The notes under the pieces: model-generated
The model's database searches: none
What the model was told of the DNA's origin: nothing
Seen by the model: the letters and a program-made list of their open reading frames with translations, nothing else
Shown here: piece after piece, positions 13,767-20,874 of the stretch
Layout: every line of letters begins with the position of its first letter
Position numbering within the stretch: the first letter of the stretch is position 1
Assembly (NCBI GenBank): GCA_035455265.1
Contig: DATIFK010000081.1
Coordinates: 1 to 25,725 of the forward strand
Length of the DNA: 25,725 nucleotides
Direction: 5' to 3'
DNA from: MGOM01 sp035455265
GTDB lineage: Bacteria; Chloroflexota; Anaerolineae; Anaerolineales; E44-bin32
Position numbers and translations under genes: made by a program

Positions 13767-14224
13767 CGTTGAGACCTCCGGCGCGGCTTCGGGAGCACCA
13801 GCTTGGCTCCCGTCCTGGTGAGAGCCATTCGGGTCGAGCGGTCTCGAGGAAGGGAGACTGCGGCGCGGAGCAGTCGTTTGAGGGCCGCTCGCGGAAGGGT
13901 GTCGATGGAGCGGATTCGCGTGTAGCGAACCTGTTTGGCGCAGCTGTTGGCGATGAGGATCCTGGTTGGGTCGGGCAGGAGCACACCGAACTCAAATTCG
14001 ACAGTCACCCGGGCATCAACTGGGTGAAGCCCGCAGAAGTAGCCGACGTTGGGATGGCTGAAGTTCAGCCTTTTCCGGGCCAGGGTGACCTTCTCCGTCG
14101 TCCCAGGGAGTGTGGTCACGATCAGCGAGCGGAGTTCGGCGAACACCGCCCGCGTATCAGGCAGGAGGTCGCGGGTGAGGGCGTCAAGGGATGTGTGCGG
14201 GGGTCTTGCGGAGGGTTTCGGCAC
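13763..14224 (-). CDS. DUF1801 (YdhG/iron-chaperone-like) protein
   Basis: I place the start at the GTG at 14224 (GGAG about 9 nt upstream); the open frame continues upstream but is Pro/Arg-rich and without homology. The 153 residues have the DUF1801 pattern: 'DLLPDTRAVFAELRSLIVTTLPGTTEKVTLARKRLNF' (the 'l.....lr.lv..~lp.~~E.i.w....f' helix-strand) and 'YFCGLHPVDARVTVEFEFGVLLPDPTRIL', then 'YTRIRSIDTLPRAALKRLLRAA'. The fold is that of the yeast frataxin-like Fra/YdhG group; activity is unknown. Its TGA overlaps the ATG of the PhnB-like gene by one base either side, so the pair forms an operon inside one cassette. Confidence 0.8.
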   Translation of the reverse strand: MPKPSARPPHTSLDALTRDLLPDTRAVFAELRSLIVTTLPGTTEKVTLARKRLNFSHPNVGYFCGLHPVDARVTVEFEFGVLLPDPTRILIANSCAKQVRYTRIRSIDTLPRAALKRLLRAAVSLPRDRSTRMALTRTGAKLVLPKPRRRSQR

Positions 14225-14367
14225 GGAAGGTCTCTCCAGGTCCGTGGTCGGCGGGGGGATGGGAGCAGGTGCGGGCAATTCTAACGCTCCGCCAGCAGGC
14301 CTTCGTCCGTGACACTGCCAAGGGTATGGCCCGAGGGAGGTCACCATGGGCTTGCCCCGACCCCCCA

Positions 14368-14491
14368 GGCGGGTCCCGCGCCTCGAGATCAAGCGCCCGG
14401 CCCGCGCCTGGGATCCATCTTGGGCCGGATTCGACGCAGCTGGCGGGGATCGGTGGCGGAGCACCCAGAGGGGCCCCAGCGAGCCGTTGGC
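14368..14491 (-). repeat. attC site, R' eroded
   Basis: The interior GCGCCTCGAGATCAAGC, CCATCTTGGGCCGGATTCGACGCAGCTGGCGGGGATCGGTGGCGGAGCACCCAGAGGGGC tracks intact sites closely in order. The right end GCGAGCCGTTGGCG gives an R''-like CGCCAAC (14485-14491), 14 bp from the methyltransferase stop. The expected R' near 14371 is GGTCCCG, without a GTT core. TTCTAAC at 14279-14285 could be an alternative R', making a 213-bp site. Confidence 0.65.
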
Positions 14492-14506
14492 GGCTCGTTT
14501 CGATCT

Positions 14507-15307
14507 TCAACTGGAAAGGCTTCCTCGTACACCGAATGCTCTGGCTGTCAGTTGGATCGAGGTGTCCGGCAGATGGGTTAGCCGGCGCTTGAGGCGCGCG
14601 CGCAATTCGGCTCGCGCATCGTCGCTGAGCGAGGCGACGTAGGCCGGGGCTGGGCCCGTGCCGCCAAGGAACGGGGCCCAGTAGTCGTCGAAATCGGAGA
14701 AGACTGTGGGAACATCGAGGGGCGTCGTGGCAACCGCATCCAGACCCGCGCGTTGAAACAGGTCGGCAAGTGCCGTCGGATGACATAGGGGGAAACGCCG
14801 TCCTTCGTCGAGGGTTGCGGCCGAAGGGTCGAGCCCCACGACTTCGTCCCAAAAGGCGCGAAGGAATTGCATTCCTTCCGCGTAATCCCATACGTAGGCC
14901 GCCATGGTTCCTCCGCCTCGAAGCCTGTCCTTCATGGAGCGGACGGCCTGCACCGGCTGCGGCAGGAAGTTCAATACGAGTCCGGAGACTATGTAGTCGA
15001 ATCCTCCGTCCCGGCTGGGTAGATGGTCGGCATCGGCGACCAGGAATGTTGCCGGGAAGTCTGAGGTCAACTTCCCAGCAAAGGACACGAACTCAGGCGA
15101 GGGGTCGCACGCAACAAAGCTCCGGGGCTGAGTCTCCCGACAGATGGCCTGGGAAAGGGCACCCGTACCGCAGCCGACCTCGAGCCAGTGGGAGTGGGGG
15201 ACCGGGCGGAGCCAGTTCAGGAATCGGGACGCCATCTGGCGACTCCACCTGCCCATAAAGTACTCGTACGCATCGCCGGCGACCCAACGATCAGACGACA
15301 TCTTCAA
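14507..15307 (-). CDS. Class I SAM-dependent methyltransferase
   Basis: The TTG at 15307 is preceded by GGAGG at 7 nt; an ATG two codons in (15301) has no such site. The 266-residue product has motif I 'LEVGCGTGAL' (42-51), motif II 'FVACDPSPEFV' (64-74, Asp for the ribose hydroxyls), motif III/IV 'VADADHLPSRDGGFDYIVSGLVLNFLP' and a post-motif 'MKDRLRGGGTMAAYVWDY'. This is the Methyltransf_11/UbiE-like arrangement, likely with a small-molecule substrate. The N-terminal 'RWVAGDAYEYFMGRWSR' is typical of a subgroup of uncharacterised enzymes. It is flanked on both sides by attC sites, so it is a clean single-gene cassette. Confidence 0.9.
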   Translation of the reverse strand: MKMSSDRWVAGDAYEYFMGRWSRQMASRFLNWLRPVPHSHWLEVGCGTGALSQAICRETQPRSFVACDPSPEFVSFAGKLTSDFPATFLVADADHLPSRDGGFDYIVSGLVLNFLPQPVQAVRSMKDRLRGGGTMAAYVWDYAEGMQFLRAFWDEVVGLDPSAATLDEGRRFPLCHPTALADLFQRAGLDAVATTPLDVPTVFSDFDDYWAPFLGGTGPAPAYVASLSDDARAELRARLKRRLTHLPDTSIQLTARAFGVRGSLSS

Positions 15308-15323
15308 GTGCGCACCTCCACGC

Positions 15324-15439
15324 GCCTAACGGCCTCGTCATGAGCTGACCGCCGGGGTGGGCAGCGGTTGTCCATCGTCGCCCTCCCTGGCCGGCGGCCG
15401 TCCCCGAGCCGGGGCCTCGGCTCGGCCGAGTTGTCAGGC
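15324..15439 (-). repeat. attC site, short type, both boxes good
   Basis: R' is GTTAGGC (15324-15330, minus strand), a perfect GTTRRRY; R'' is GCCTGAC (15433-15439) with the CGAGTTG neighbour. Length 116 bp. The GGACGAACACC/GGTGTTC arm of longer sites is missing; the interior folds through GGCCGGC...GGCCG and CCGAGCCGGGGCCTCGGCTCGG dyads. R'' contains the TGA of the methyltransferase at 15434. Confidence 0.85.
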
Positions 15440-16063
15440 GTCGCACTTCGTTGCCAAGACGAATGAGTGAGTTGCGATCTTGGAGATCGGGTCCGGCTCG
15501 ATCTGGGATGACATGATCCTGAAGCCGGTGGCCGCGAGCATCCGGCGATACTCTCCACTGTCGAAGTAACTCCAGAACATGGTGGTGCCGAAATACGGGC
15601 CGTAGGCGGCCTCGGCGCCCTTGTCGCCAAGGCAGAGGAGGGCCAGGCCGCCGACGCGAAGGATCCGGTGGAAGGCGGCGAGCAGATCCCTGTGCTGAGA
15701 GCGAGGGATGTGGAGGATAGCGAAGACCGAGCAAACGCCATCGAAGACGTCGGGTGGGAAAGCGAGGTTCGTCATATCCAGGCAGGCAATCCGGGCCGAA
15801 GGCACGAGCCCGGAAGCCATTCGAGCCTGCGCCATGGAGAAGTCGACACCCACGACACGGTGACGTTGAGCCAGGAACTGAGTGACAGGAACGCCGGCGC
15901 CGCAGCCTGCGTCCAGGACCAGGGAATTGGCGGGCAGAAGGCTGGAGAATCGTTCGAGGACGGGTGGATCCGGGCGGCCGTTGGACCTGGCCGCCAAGTA
16001 CGCAGGTGCAATCTTGTTGTAGCCCAGTCTTACCAGCTCGGACGGATCCGCGGATTCGGACAT
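15434..16063 (-). CDS. Class I SAM-dependent methyltransferase
   Basis: ATG at 16063 with GGAG 6 nt upstream. The open frame continues upstream through the attC and is discounted. The 209-residue product begins 'MSESADPSELVRLGYNKIAPAYLAAR', has motif I 'LDAGCGAGVPV' (50-60), motif II 'VVGVDFSMAQ' (70-79), 'ACLDMTNLAFPPDVFDGVCSVFAILHI' (motifs III-IV) and 'FHRILRVGGLALL'. The layout is Methyltransf_25/UbiE-like. The Trp-rich 'YFGTTMFWSYFDSGEYRRML' after it probably forms the substrate cover. The TGA lies inside the R'' box. Substrate unknown. Confidence 0.9.
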   Translation of the reverse strand: MSESADPSELVRLGYNKIAPAYLAARSNGRPDPPVLERFSSLLPANSLVLDAGCGAGVPVTQFLAQRHRVVGVDFSMAQARMASGLVPSARIACLDMTNLAFPPDVFDGVCSVFAILHIPRSQHRDLLAAFHRILRVGGLALLCLGDKGAEAAYGPYFGTTMFWSYFDSGEYRRMLAATGFRIMSSQIEPDPISKIATHSFVLATKCDA

Positions 16064-16090
16064 GGCGAACTCCGGGAAGGAGAGCAAGCT

Positions 16091-16298
16091 GCCCAACGGC
16101 CCCGAGGCGAGCTGCCCAGCGAACCCTAGGATACTACCGGAGAAGCCTGGGACGGCAGCTGGCCGGATCGGTCGCGAACAGCGTCCCGGCCGTCTCGCCC
16201 CGGCGGGCCAGTACCCTGCAAACGATCCATGGGGCTCGCGGCCCGAACGGGGTGTTCTGCCGGGAGCACCCAGAACGGTCTTCATCGAGTTGTTGGGC
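16091..16298 (-). repeat. attC site, long type with 63-bp extra arm
   Basis: R' is GTTGGGC (16091-16097) and R'' is GCCCAAC (16292-16298), both consensus. At 208 bp the site is far longer than classical attC sites. Compared with the 20.1 kb site, 63 bp (16190-16252) are inserted between GTCCCGG and TGTTCT. The insert has imperfect ends CGCCCCGGCGGGCC / GGCCCGAACGGGG and would form a side hairpin. It ends 27 bp from the TMEM175-like stop. Confidence 0.85.
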
Positions 16299-16324
16299 CG
16301 CTTCGGGCCTGTCCGGGAGGCAGC

Positions 16325-16900
16325 CTAGGACCCAAGGGTGTTCTCGATCCGCCTGTCGGGGATAAGCCAGATCAGCGCCACGACGACGTAGAGAGACCAC
16401 CCGATCAGGGTGGATAGGAACGAGCCTCCGATTGCCACTGCGTAGATAAGCACTGAGACTTTGCCTTTGACGTCGTTCCCGATGGCGTTGGACAAGGGAG
16501 ACCCGGCTGGATGCAAGGTGAGCAGCGTGCGGACCAGAATGAAGTATTCGATCGCAGCGAGGATGAGGACTCCCCCGTAGACGGCGACGGGAACCGGCGC
16601 GGCTGCGTGATCGCCTCCCCAGGCCGTGACGAAAGGAACGAGAGAGAGCCAGAAAAGGAGCCCCATGTTGGCCCATAGGACGGCTCCGTTGACCCGCTCA
16701 ACGGCTTGGAAAAGGTGATGGTGGTTCACCCAGTAGATGGCAAGGAAGACAAAGCTGAGCGCGTACGTCAAGAGCTTCGGCAGGAGAGGCGAGAGCGATG
16801 GGAGATCGGAACCCGCGGGTGCGGCGAGCTCAAGAACCATGATCGTCATGAGGATGGCGATGACGGCATCGCTGAACGCCTCGAGCCTGCCTTTGCTCAC
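16325..16900 (-). CDS. TMEM175-family (DUF1211) integral membrane protein
   Basis: GTG start at 16900 with GAGG 6 nt upstream. The 191-residue product begins 'MSKGRLEAFSDAVIAILMTIMVLEL', the family-defining first helix with the R....FSD motif. Five further hydrophobic helices follow at about 42-62, 72-92, 105-125, 147-166 and 167-183, with 'YWVNHHHLFQAVERV' between helices 2 and 3. Bacterial TMEM175 proteins assemble as tetrameric potassium-permeable leak channels lined by helix 1. Family assignment is firm; ion selectivity here is inferred. It is a single-gene cassette with an attC on each side. Confidence 0.92.
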   Translation of the reverse strand: MSKGRLEAFSDAVIAILMTIMVLELAAPAGSDLPSLSPLLPKLLTYALSFVFLAIYWVNHHHLFQAVERVNGAVLWANMGLLFWLSLVPFVTAWGGDHAAAPVPVAVYGGVLILAAIEYFILVRTLLTLHPAGSPLSNAIGNDVKGKVSVLIYAVAIGGSFLSTLIGWSLYVVVALIWLIPDRRIENTLGS

Positions 16901-16926
16901 GAACCACCTCTAGCGAGATAGGACTG

Positions 16927-17097
16927 GCCTGTTAGCTTCGAGATGAGCCCTGGACGAACGCCAGGATCTTCGACCGCCTGGCCAGCCTCAAGGAGTTTCC
17001 GAGACATGGGCATGCTGCTGCCGGCCAGGTCGGTCGCGGACACCGTCCCGGTGTCCTCCCGGGAGCACCCTGAAGGGTCTCGATCGAGTTGTTGGGC
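16927..17097 (-). repeat. attC site, standard long form, R' mutated
   Basis: R'' is GCCCAAC (17091-17097), consensus. The R' position reads GCCTGTT on the plus strand instead of GCCTAAC, so the crossover triplet is lost, although the CTTCGAGATGAGCCCTGGACGAAC that follows is well conserved. Length 171 bp. Without a good R' this junction should recombine poorly. Confidence 0.8.
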
Positions 17098-17102
17098 GTC
17101 CT

Positions 17103-17148
17103 GGAAAAGAAAGGACCCCGGGCGTCACGCGAACCTGCGGGGTCCTTT
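17103..17148 (-). terminator. Rho-independent terminator after the RRM gene
   Basis: A perfect 10-bp stem, AAAGGACCCC and GGGGTCCTTT (17110-17119 / 17139-17148), with a 19-nt loop is followed on the minus strand by CTTTTCC. It lies 61 bp past the RRM-gene stop, inside its cassette and before the attC, so it would end RRM transcription before the TMEM175-like cassette. Confidence 0.85.
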
Positions 17149-17208
17149 GAGCGTGGTGGAGAACTGCAATAGGCCAGAAGAGCCTGTCATCCGACTTCTG
17201 GGAGGCTA

Positions 17209-17532
17209 CTAATACCTCGGACCTCGGTTACGGCCGCCGGGGCGCTGCGAACCGCGGTCACCGAAGCCTCCGCCGCCTCGCTCCTCACGCGGTTTGGCAA
17301 GGTTCACCGTGAGGCTGCGGTCCGCCAGCTGGGTTCCGTTGAGCATGCTGATGGCCTTCTGAGCGTCCGCCTGGCTCTCCATTTCGACGAACGCGAATCC
17401 CTTGGACCGCCCTGTGTCGCGGTCGGTGATGAGCGCGACCGACTTGACGGGGCCGGCCTTTGAGAACAGGGTCTTGAGATCAGCTTCACTGGTGGAGTAG
17501 GACAGGTTGCCGACGTACAACTTTGTGATCAT
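17209..17532 (-). CDS. RRM-domain RNA-binding protein (glycine-rich)
   Basis: ATG at 17532 with AGGTGA about 5 nt upstream. The 107-residue product is a single RRM: RNP2 'KLYVGNL' (4-10), RNP1 'KGFAFVEM' (44-51 region), and the second helix 'ADAQKAISMLNGTQL'. A short tail rich in Gly/Arg ('EERGGGGFGDRGSQRPGGRNRGPRY') follows. This is the architecture of the cyanobacterial and bacterial Rbp proteins, which act as RNA chaperones, often cold-induced. The upstream region 17533-17678 is longer than in other cassettes and could hold a leader or its own promoter, and a strong terminator follows, so this looks like an autonomously expressed cassette. Confidence 0.93.
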   Translation of the reverse strand: MITKLYVGNLSYSTSEADLKTLFSKAGPVKSVALITDRDTGRSKGFAFVEMESQADAQKAISMLNGTQLADRSLTVNLAKPREERGGGGFGDRGSQRPGGRNRGPRY

Positions 17533-17678
17533 GCTCACCTTTCGAGACTTCGTAGATGTTTCGGGGGAAGGGTCGTGACGGACTTGGGCGGTGAATGGAA
17601 CTGGCGAATGCTTGCCACGCGCCTTGATCATAACACGCCCGGGGAAAGTGTGCGTGGCAATCGGCGGACAGCAGGGCC

Positions 17679-17846
17679 GCCCAGGCGGCCTGGAGGTAAG
17701 CCCCGGACGAACACCAGGACCTTCGACCCCCCGGCCGGCTCTTCGATACTACACCGAAAGGGATACGCCACAGCTGGCCGCTCGGTAGCGAACACCGTCC
17801 CGGGGTTCTCCCGGGAGCAGCCAGGGGTTTCGTCGAGACGTTGGGC
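17679..17846 (-). repeat. attC site, standard long form, R' mutated
   Basis: R'' is GCCCAAC (17840-17846), 15 bp from the acyltransferase stop. The R' position reads GCCCAGG, without the AAC core. The body carries GGACGAACACCAGG, TTCGATACTACACCGAA (an apical dyad) and CAGCTGGCCG, in the order seen in other sites. Length 168 bp. Confidence 0.8.
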
Positions 17847-17861
17847 GGCGGAGGTGCTCAC

Positions 17862-18650
17862 CTAGCTCGGTGCGTCGATCCCTGCGCCTTCTTCGATCAG
17901 CGTAGCAAGCCGCTGAACGAACCTGGCCGCAGGTGCGCCGTCGACGATGTCGTGATCGAATGAGACCGTGAGGCAGAGGTGCTCTCTATTCTGCAGGTCC
18001 CCGTTCTTCAGAATAGGCTTCGATTCCATGCCACCGACGGTTACGCAGAGCGTGTGGCCAGGGAGTGGCACGCCCCATCCGGCGCGGGTTCCGAACATCC
18101 CCACGGCAGTGACAAGGACGGTACCGTTGAAGCTCTTCAGGAGGGTGGGAACTCTGGCAGCGACGCGAAAGAAGAGCCTCCGGATGAACGCGGGCACGAG
18201 GACGTACCAGCGCAGCCATCGGCCCCAGGAAGTCTCGCCCAGTTCCTTGGTCTGGAGCGCGCGAATCTCGTGGTGGATCTCCCAGAGCGACTTCCGGTTG
18301 GCTGACCGGATTACGGTCTGCAGGACGACTGACTTCGCGCCCTGCCGTCGCTCGACTGGAAGTGAGATATCCACGTCGTCAAAGAGTATCAGCCGTCCCC
18401 GCCAGTCAAGGTAGGCGTGCAGGTGTTTGTCTTCATCGACGGCCCTTGCACAGCAATAGACGATGAAGCCTGTGAAGGAGGGTGGCTCACCCATCTTGTC
18501 GCCGGCGACGCGAAGCTTGTTGCGAGCCTCGGTGATGTCCACCTCGACCAGTCCGTGAATGGAGTGCTTCCTGGCCGCCAGAGACATCCCGTCGGCCACC
18601 AGTTGGCGGAATGGGTGGGGAGGTTCGACTGTGTACGAGGGCTTTCCCAT
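17862..18650 (-). CDS. 2-oxoacid dehydrogenase-type acyltransferase catalytic domain protein
   Basis: ATG at 18650; no strong ribosome site. The 262 residues correspond to the catalytic domain of dihydrolipoyl acyltransferases (E2), without lipoyl or peripheral-subunit-binding domains. The active-site motif HxxxDG is 'DHDIVDGAPAARFV' (His233, Asp237, Gly238), and 'GTVLVTAVGMFGTRAGWGVPLPGHTLCVTVGG' precedes it as in E2 and CAT-like folds. An insertion around 122-172, with basic and aromatic residues, replaces part of the usual core. Stand-alone proteins of this type occur in many bacteria without a known substrate; an acetyl- or acyl-CoA-dependent transfer is likely. The upstream attC is truncated, so this gene and the TPR gene may share a cassette now. 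Confidence 0.87.
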   Translation of the reverse strand: MGKPSYTVEPPHPFRQLVADGMSLAARKHSIHGLVEVDITEARNKLRVAGDKMGEPPSFTGFIVYCCARAVDEDKHLHAYLDWRGRLILFDDVDISLPVERRQGAKSVVLQTVIRSANRKSLWEIHHEIRALQTKELGETSWGRWLRWYVLVPAFIRRLFFRVAARVPTLLKSFNGTVLVTAVGMFGTRAGWGVPLPGHTLCVTVGGMESKPILKNGDLQNREHLCLTVSFDHDIVDGAPAARFVQRLATLIEEGAGIDAPS

Positions 18651-18661
18651 TAGAGCACCAT

Positions 18662-18683
18662 AGGCTCCACCGAGTTGTTAGGC
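18662..18683 (-). repeat. Truncated attC (R'' end only)
   Basis: AGGCTCCACCGAGTTGTTAGGC keeps the CGAGTTG and a perfect R'' GCCTAAC (18677-18683), whose TAA is the stop of the TPR gene. Only 26 bp separate it from the acyltransferase ATG at 18650, so the rest of the site, including R', is gone. A deletion has fused two cassettes. Confidence 0.8.
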
Positions 18684-20087
18684 CGCCGGGCACGTGACGG
18701 GGTCGAGCAGCTTGTTCCTGAGTATCTCAAGGGGCTGGAAGTCTTCGGTTGGCAGGGCGAGTTGCAGGTTGAACAAGGTGCCTTGGCAAGCCCAAGATGC
18801 TGCGAAGCTTACGTTGGGGTTTGGCTGGGATGGTGGGGTGTAGAGGAACTCCACATACCAGAGAGGGAACGTCGCATAAGGGAACCTATCGACTTCTGTT
18901 CTCTGCTCTGCCCCAGGCAGGTGACCGACAACATCGGAAAGCATACCGGGCACGAGATCAGACGGCGATTTGTCAGCCGCCAGGGGCTGCCAGCTGAATG
19001 TGACGATAAGGGAATGGTCTGGGGGCGAGAGAGAAAAGCCGCCATGGTCTCTGGAGGCCGGCCCCAATTCCCCGATGAGGATTTCGGATGCCACGAGCGC
19101 AGGCGGGAGCGTGATGGTGAGGTTGAACTCGTCGAAGTAGCTGGTGGTCCACGCCGAGTAGCTCTCTGCAAGGCGCCGGAGGCCGTCCCAGGCGAAGTCG
19201 TCGTTGGGGTCGAGCATCAGGGCGGAGAGATACGAGATGCGAGAGTGCCTCCAAAGTCCCATCCTCTCGTATGTGTGTCCTAGGAAATCCCACGCTTGGA
19301 TCAACGTTGGGTCATCTTGGAGGGTCTTGGCGAGGAGGCTCTCGGCCGATGCGTAGTCGGCCTTCGCGAAGTAGGAGTCGGCAAGATAGATGGCCGCCAG
19401 GGAGAATCCCGGGTAGGCGGACAGAGCCTCTTCATATTCTGTCGCCGCGTCGTCAAACCTCCCCGCGCCGTAGAGTTCCTCAGCTGCCTGAAAATGGATG
19501 ATGGCTTCCTCTGTAGCTCCACTCACGTCCACCGCGTAGTTGGGAGCTGAACCCAGCAAGACTGCGCCGAGGGAGAAGTCAGCACTGTCGGGCGCAACGG
19601 TCAACAGCCGGTCGGCCACGCTGTCGGCACCTTCTATGGCTCCTCTGATGAGATCCTCGTTGAATGTGGCCCTCGACAAGGCGACGTATGCATCCAGCAT
19701 TGCGTTGAGGTCGTCGGCATCTTCAACTTTCACTACCTCTACGGCGAGCAGTGCCTCGATCGCCGCGCTGTAGTTGCCTGTAGCGTTCTGAGCTGCTGAT
19801 AGAACCAGGGCCGCTTGGCTGTTGTTGGGGTCTACCTCAAGGACGGCCTGCGCCAGGTCGACTGCCATGGGTAGGTCACCCTGGGTAAGGGCCCTCCTGG
19901 CGGCATCAACCAGAGAAGGATCGACAGACGGAGAAGCCGTCGCGATGGGTTTGGGTGTCGTCGTCGATGGTGGTTGAGTGCCCGTGGCATCGGGAGCCTG
20001 CGGGGTGCATCCGACGAGGAGGAATCCAAGGATGAAGGCGGCCCCACGGACCGAGGAAGCCAAAGGGGAAGGGCTCACTCTGGGCAT
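18678..20087 (-). CDS. TPR-repeat lipoprotein (469 aa)
   Basis: ATG at 20087 with GAGGAG 6 nt upstream. The N-terminus has a lipoprotein signal with lipobox 'FLLVGC' (Cys27), then a Pro/Thr/Ser-rich linker (to about 56). TPR-like helical repeats follow: 'SLVDAARRALTQGDLPMAVDLAQAVLEVDPNN', 'AALVLSAAQNATGNYSAAIEALL', 'AAEELYGAGRFDDAATEYEEALSAYPG', 'IYLADSYFAKADYASAESLLAKTLQDDP', 'AWDFLGHTYERMGLWRHSRISYLSALMLDPN'. The C-terminal 150 residues are beta-rich with an unrecognised fold. It would be anchored on the outer face of the membrane as a scaffold. At 1.4 kb it is the largest gene of the array. Its stop is the R'' box TAA. Confidence 0.85.
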   Translation of the reverse strand: MPRVSPSPLASSVRGAAFILGFLLVGCTPQAPDATGTQPPSTTTPKPIATASPSVDPSLVDAARRALTQGDLPMAVDLAQAVLEVDPNNSQAALVLSAAQNATGNYSAAIEALLAVEVVKVEDADDLNAMLDAYVALSRATFNEDLIRGAIEGADSVADRLLTVAPDSADFSLGAVLLGSAPNYAVDVSGATEEAIIHFQAAEELYGAGRFDDAATEYEEALSAYPGFSLAAIYLADSYFAKADYASAESLLAKTLQDDPTLIQAWDFLGHTYERMGLWRHSRISYLSALMLDPNDDFAWDGLRRLAESYSAWTTSYFDEFNLTITLPPALVASEILIGELGPASRDHGGFSLSPPDHSLIVTFSWQPLAADKSPSDLVPGMLSDVVGHLPGAEQRTEVDRFPYATFPLWYVEFLYTPPSQPNPNVSFAASWACQGTLFNLQLALPTEDFQPLEILRNKLLDPVTCPAA

Positions 20088-20107
20088 GTGAATCTCCTCA
20101 ACCGGTG

Positions 20108-20276
20108 GGGTAGAGGCCTCGAGGTGAGCCCCGGACGAACACCAGGATCTTCGACGCCCGGCGGGCGCCTAGATTACACAGCGAATCGATTCGGTACAGC
20201 TCGCCGGGTCGATCGCGAACCTCGTCCCGGTGTTCTCCCGGGAGCACCCTGAAGAGCCTCCGTCGAGTTGTCAAGC
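20108..20276 (-). repeat. attC site, standard long form, R' mutated
   Basis: The arms GAACACC (20141 region) and GGTGTTC pair perfectly, as do CTCGA and TCGAG nearer the ends. R'' is GCTTGAC (20270-20276). The R' position reads GGGGTAG, so the crossover triplet is missing. Length about 169 bp; it is 32 bp from the thioesterase stop. Confidence 0.8.
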
Positions 20277-20308
20277 CGGTCACAGCATCGCGTAGCACAA
20301 GCCCGGCA

Positions 20309-20728
20309 CTAACGAGCCTCGAAGAAGAGTGCAGTGGCCTCTGCGGGCCAGTCCATCGACCTGTACGTGCGCTTGTCGACGCAGGTAACGACCATCAGGC
20401 ACCGAGAGATGTCCCTGCCTGCCTCGTCCGCCATGGTGCACTCGATGAAAGCATCGGGGCCCTGGAACTCTCGAACGAAGGAGGTAATGGTGAGCTCCAG
20501 ATCACCCATTGCGGGCTTCAGGAAGTCGATTTCCATCCTCTTGACCCAAATCATGAACGGCAACTGGGCAAGCGTCTTCAGATCCCAGCCGACCTTGTCT
20601 CTTAGGCCGTTCATGCGGTGGTCGACGTAGTAACCCGAATACGCTGCCGTCCTCACGTGGTTGTAGGGATCGAGATCGGAGAACGTGACACGTTGTTTGC
20701 TTCTGAAGACTACCGGTGACTTCGGCAT
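20309..20728 (-). CDS. 4HBT hotdog-fold acyl-CoA thioesterase
   Basis: ATG at 20728 with GGAG 6 nt upstream. The 139-residue product has the 4HBT signature 'VTFSDLDPYNHVRTAAYSGYYVDHR' (14-38): Asp20 corresponds to the catalytic Asp of 4-hydroxybenzoyl-CoA thioesterase, followed by the N-H-V. 'WVKRMEIDFLKPAMGDLELTI' matches the central strand and hotdog 'P...GD.l.i'. These enzymes hydrolyse acyl-CoA or aryl-CoA thioesters as homotetramers; the substrate here is unknown. It is a single-gene cassette bounded by attC sites. Confidence 0.92.
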   Translation of the reverse strand: MPKSPVVFRSKQRVTFSDLDPYNHVRTAAYSGYYVDHRMNGLRDKVGWDLKTLAQLPFMIWVKRMEIDFLKPAMGDLELTITSFVREFQGPDAFIECTMADEAGRDISRCLMVVTCVDKRTYRSMDWPAEATALFFEAR

Positions 20729-20761
20729 TCACATCTCCACGAAGAACTCTACATGTGAGCA

Positions 20762-20860
20762 GCCTAACGGCCTCGAGATGAGCCGTCCAGCCGGCGCTTG
20801 AAACCTACCCTGGACCTGTTTCGTCGCAGCTGGCCGGGACGCTCCCTCGAGCCGTCGGCG
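20762..20860 (-). repeat. attC site, short type with perfect R'
   Basis: R' is GTTAGGC (20762-20768), perfect, followed by GCCTCGAGATGAGCC-type sequence. R'' is a degenerate CGCCGAC (20854-20860), 15 bp from the next stop. At 99 bp it lacks the GGACGAACACC/GGTGTTC arms but keeps CGTCGCAGCTGGCCGGGA. Confidence 0.8.
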
Positions 20861-20874
20861 GGCACATGGCCGCC

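Noticed and set aside
16064..16285. N-terminal extension of the methyltransferase through the attC at 16.1 kb
   Set aside because: The residues are translated attC; the ATG at 16063 has a good ribosome site and starts the family domain.
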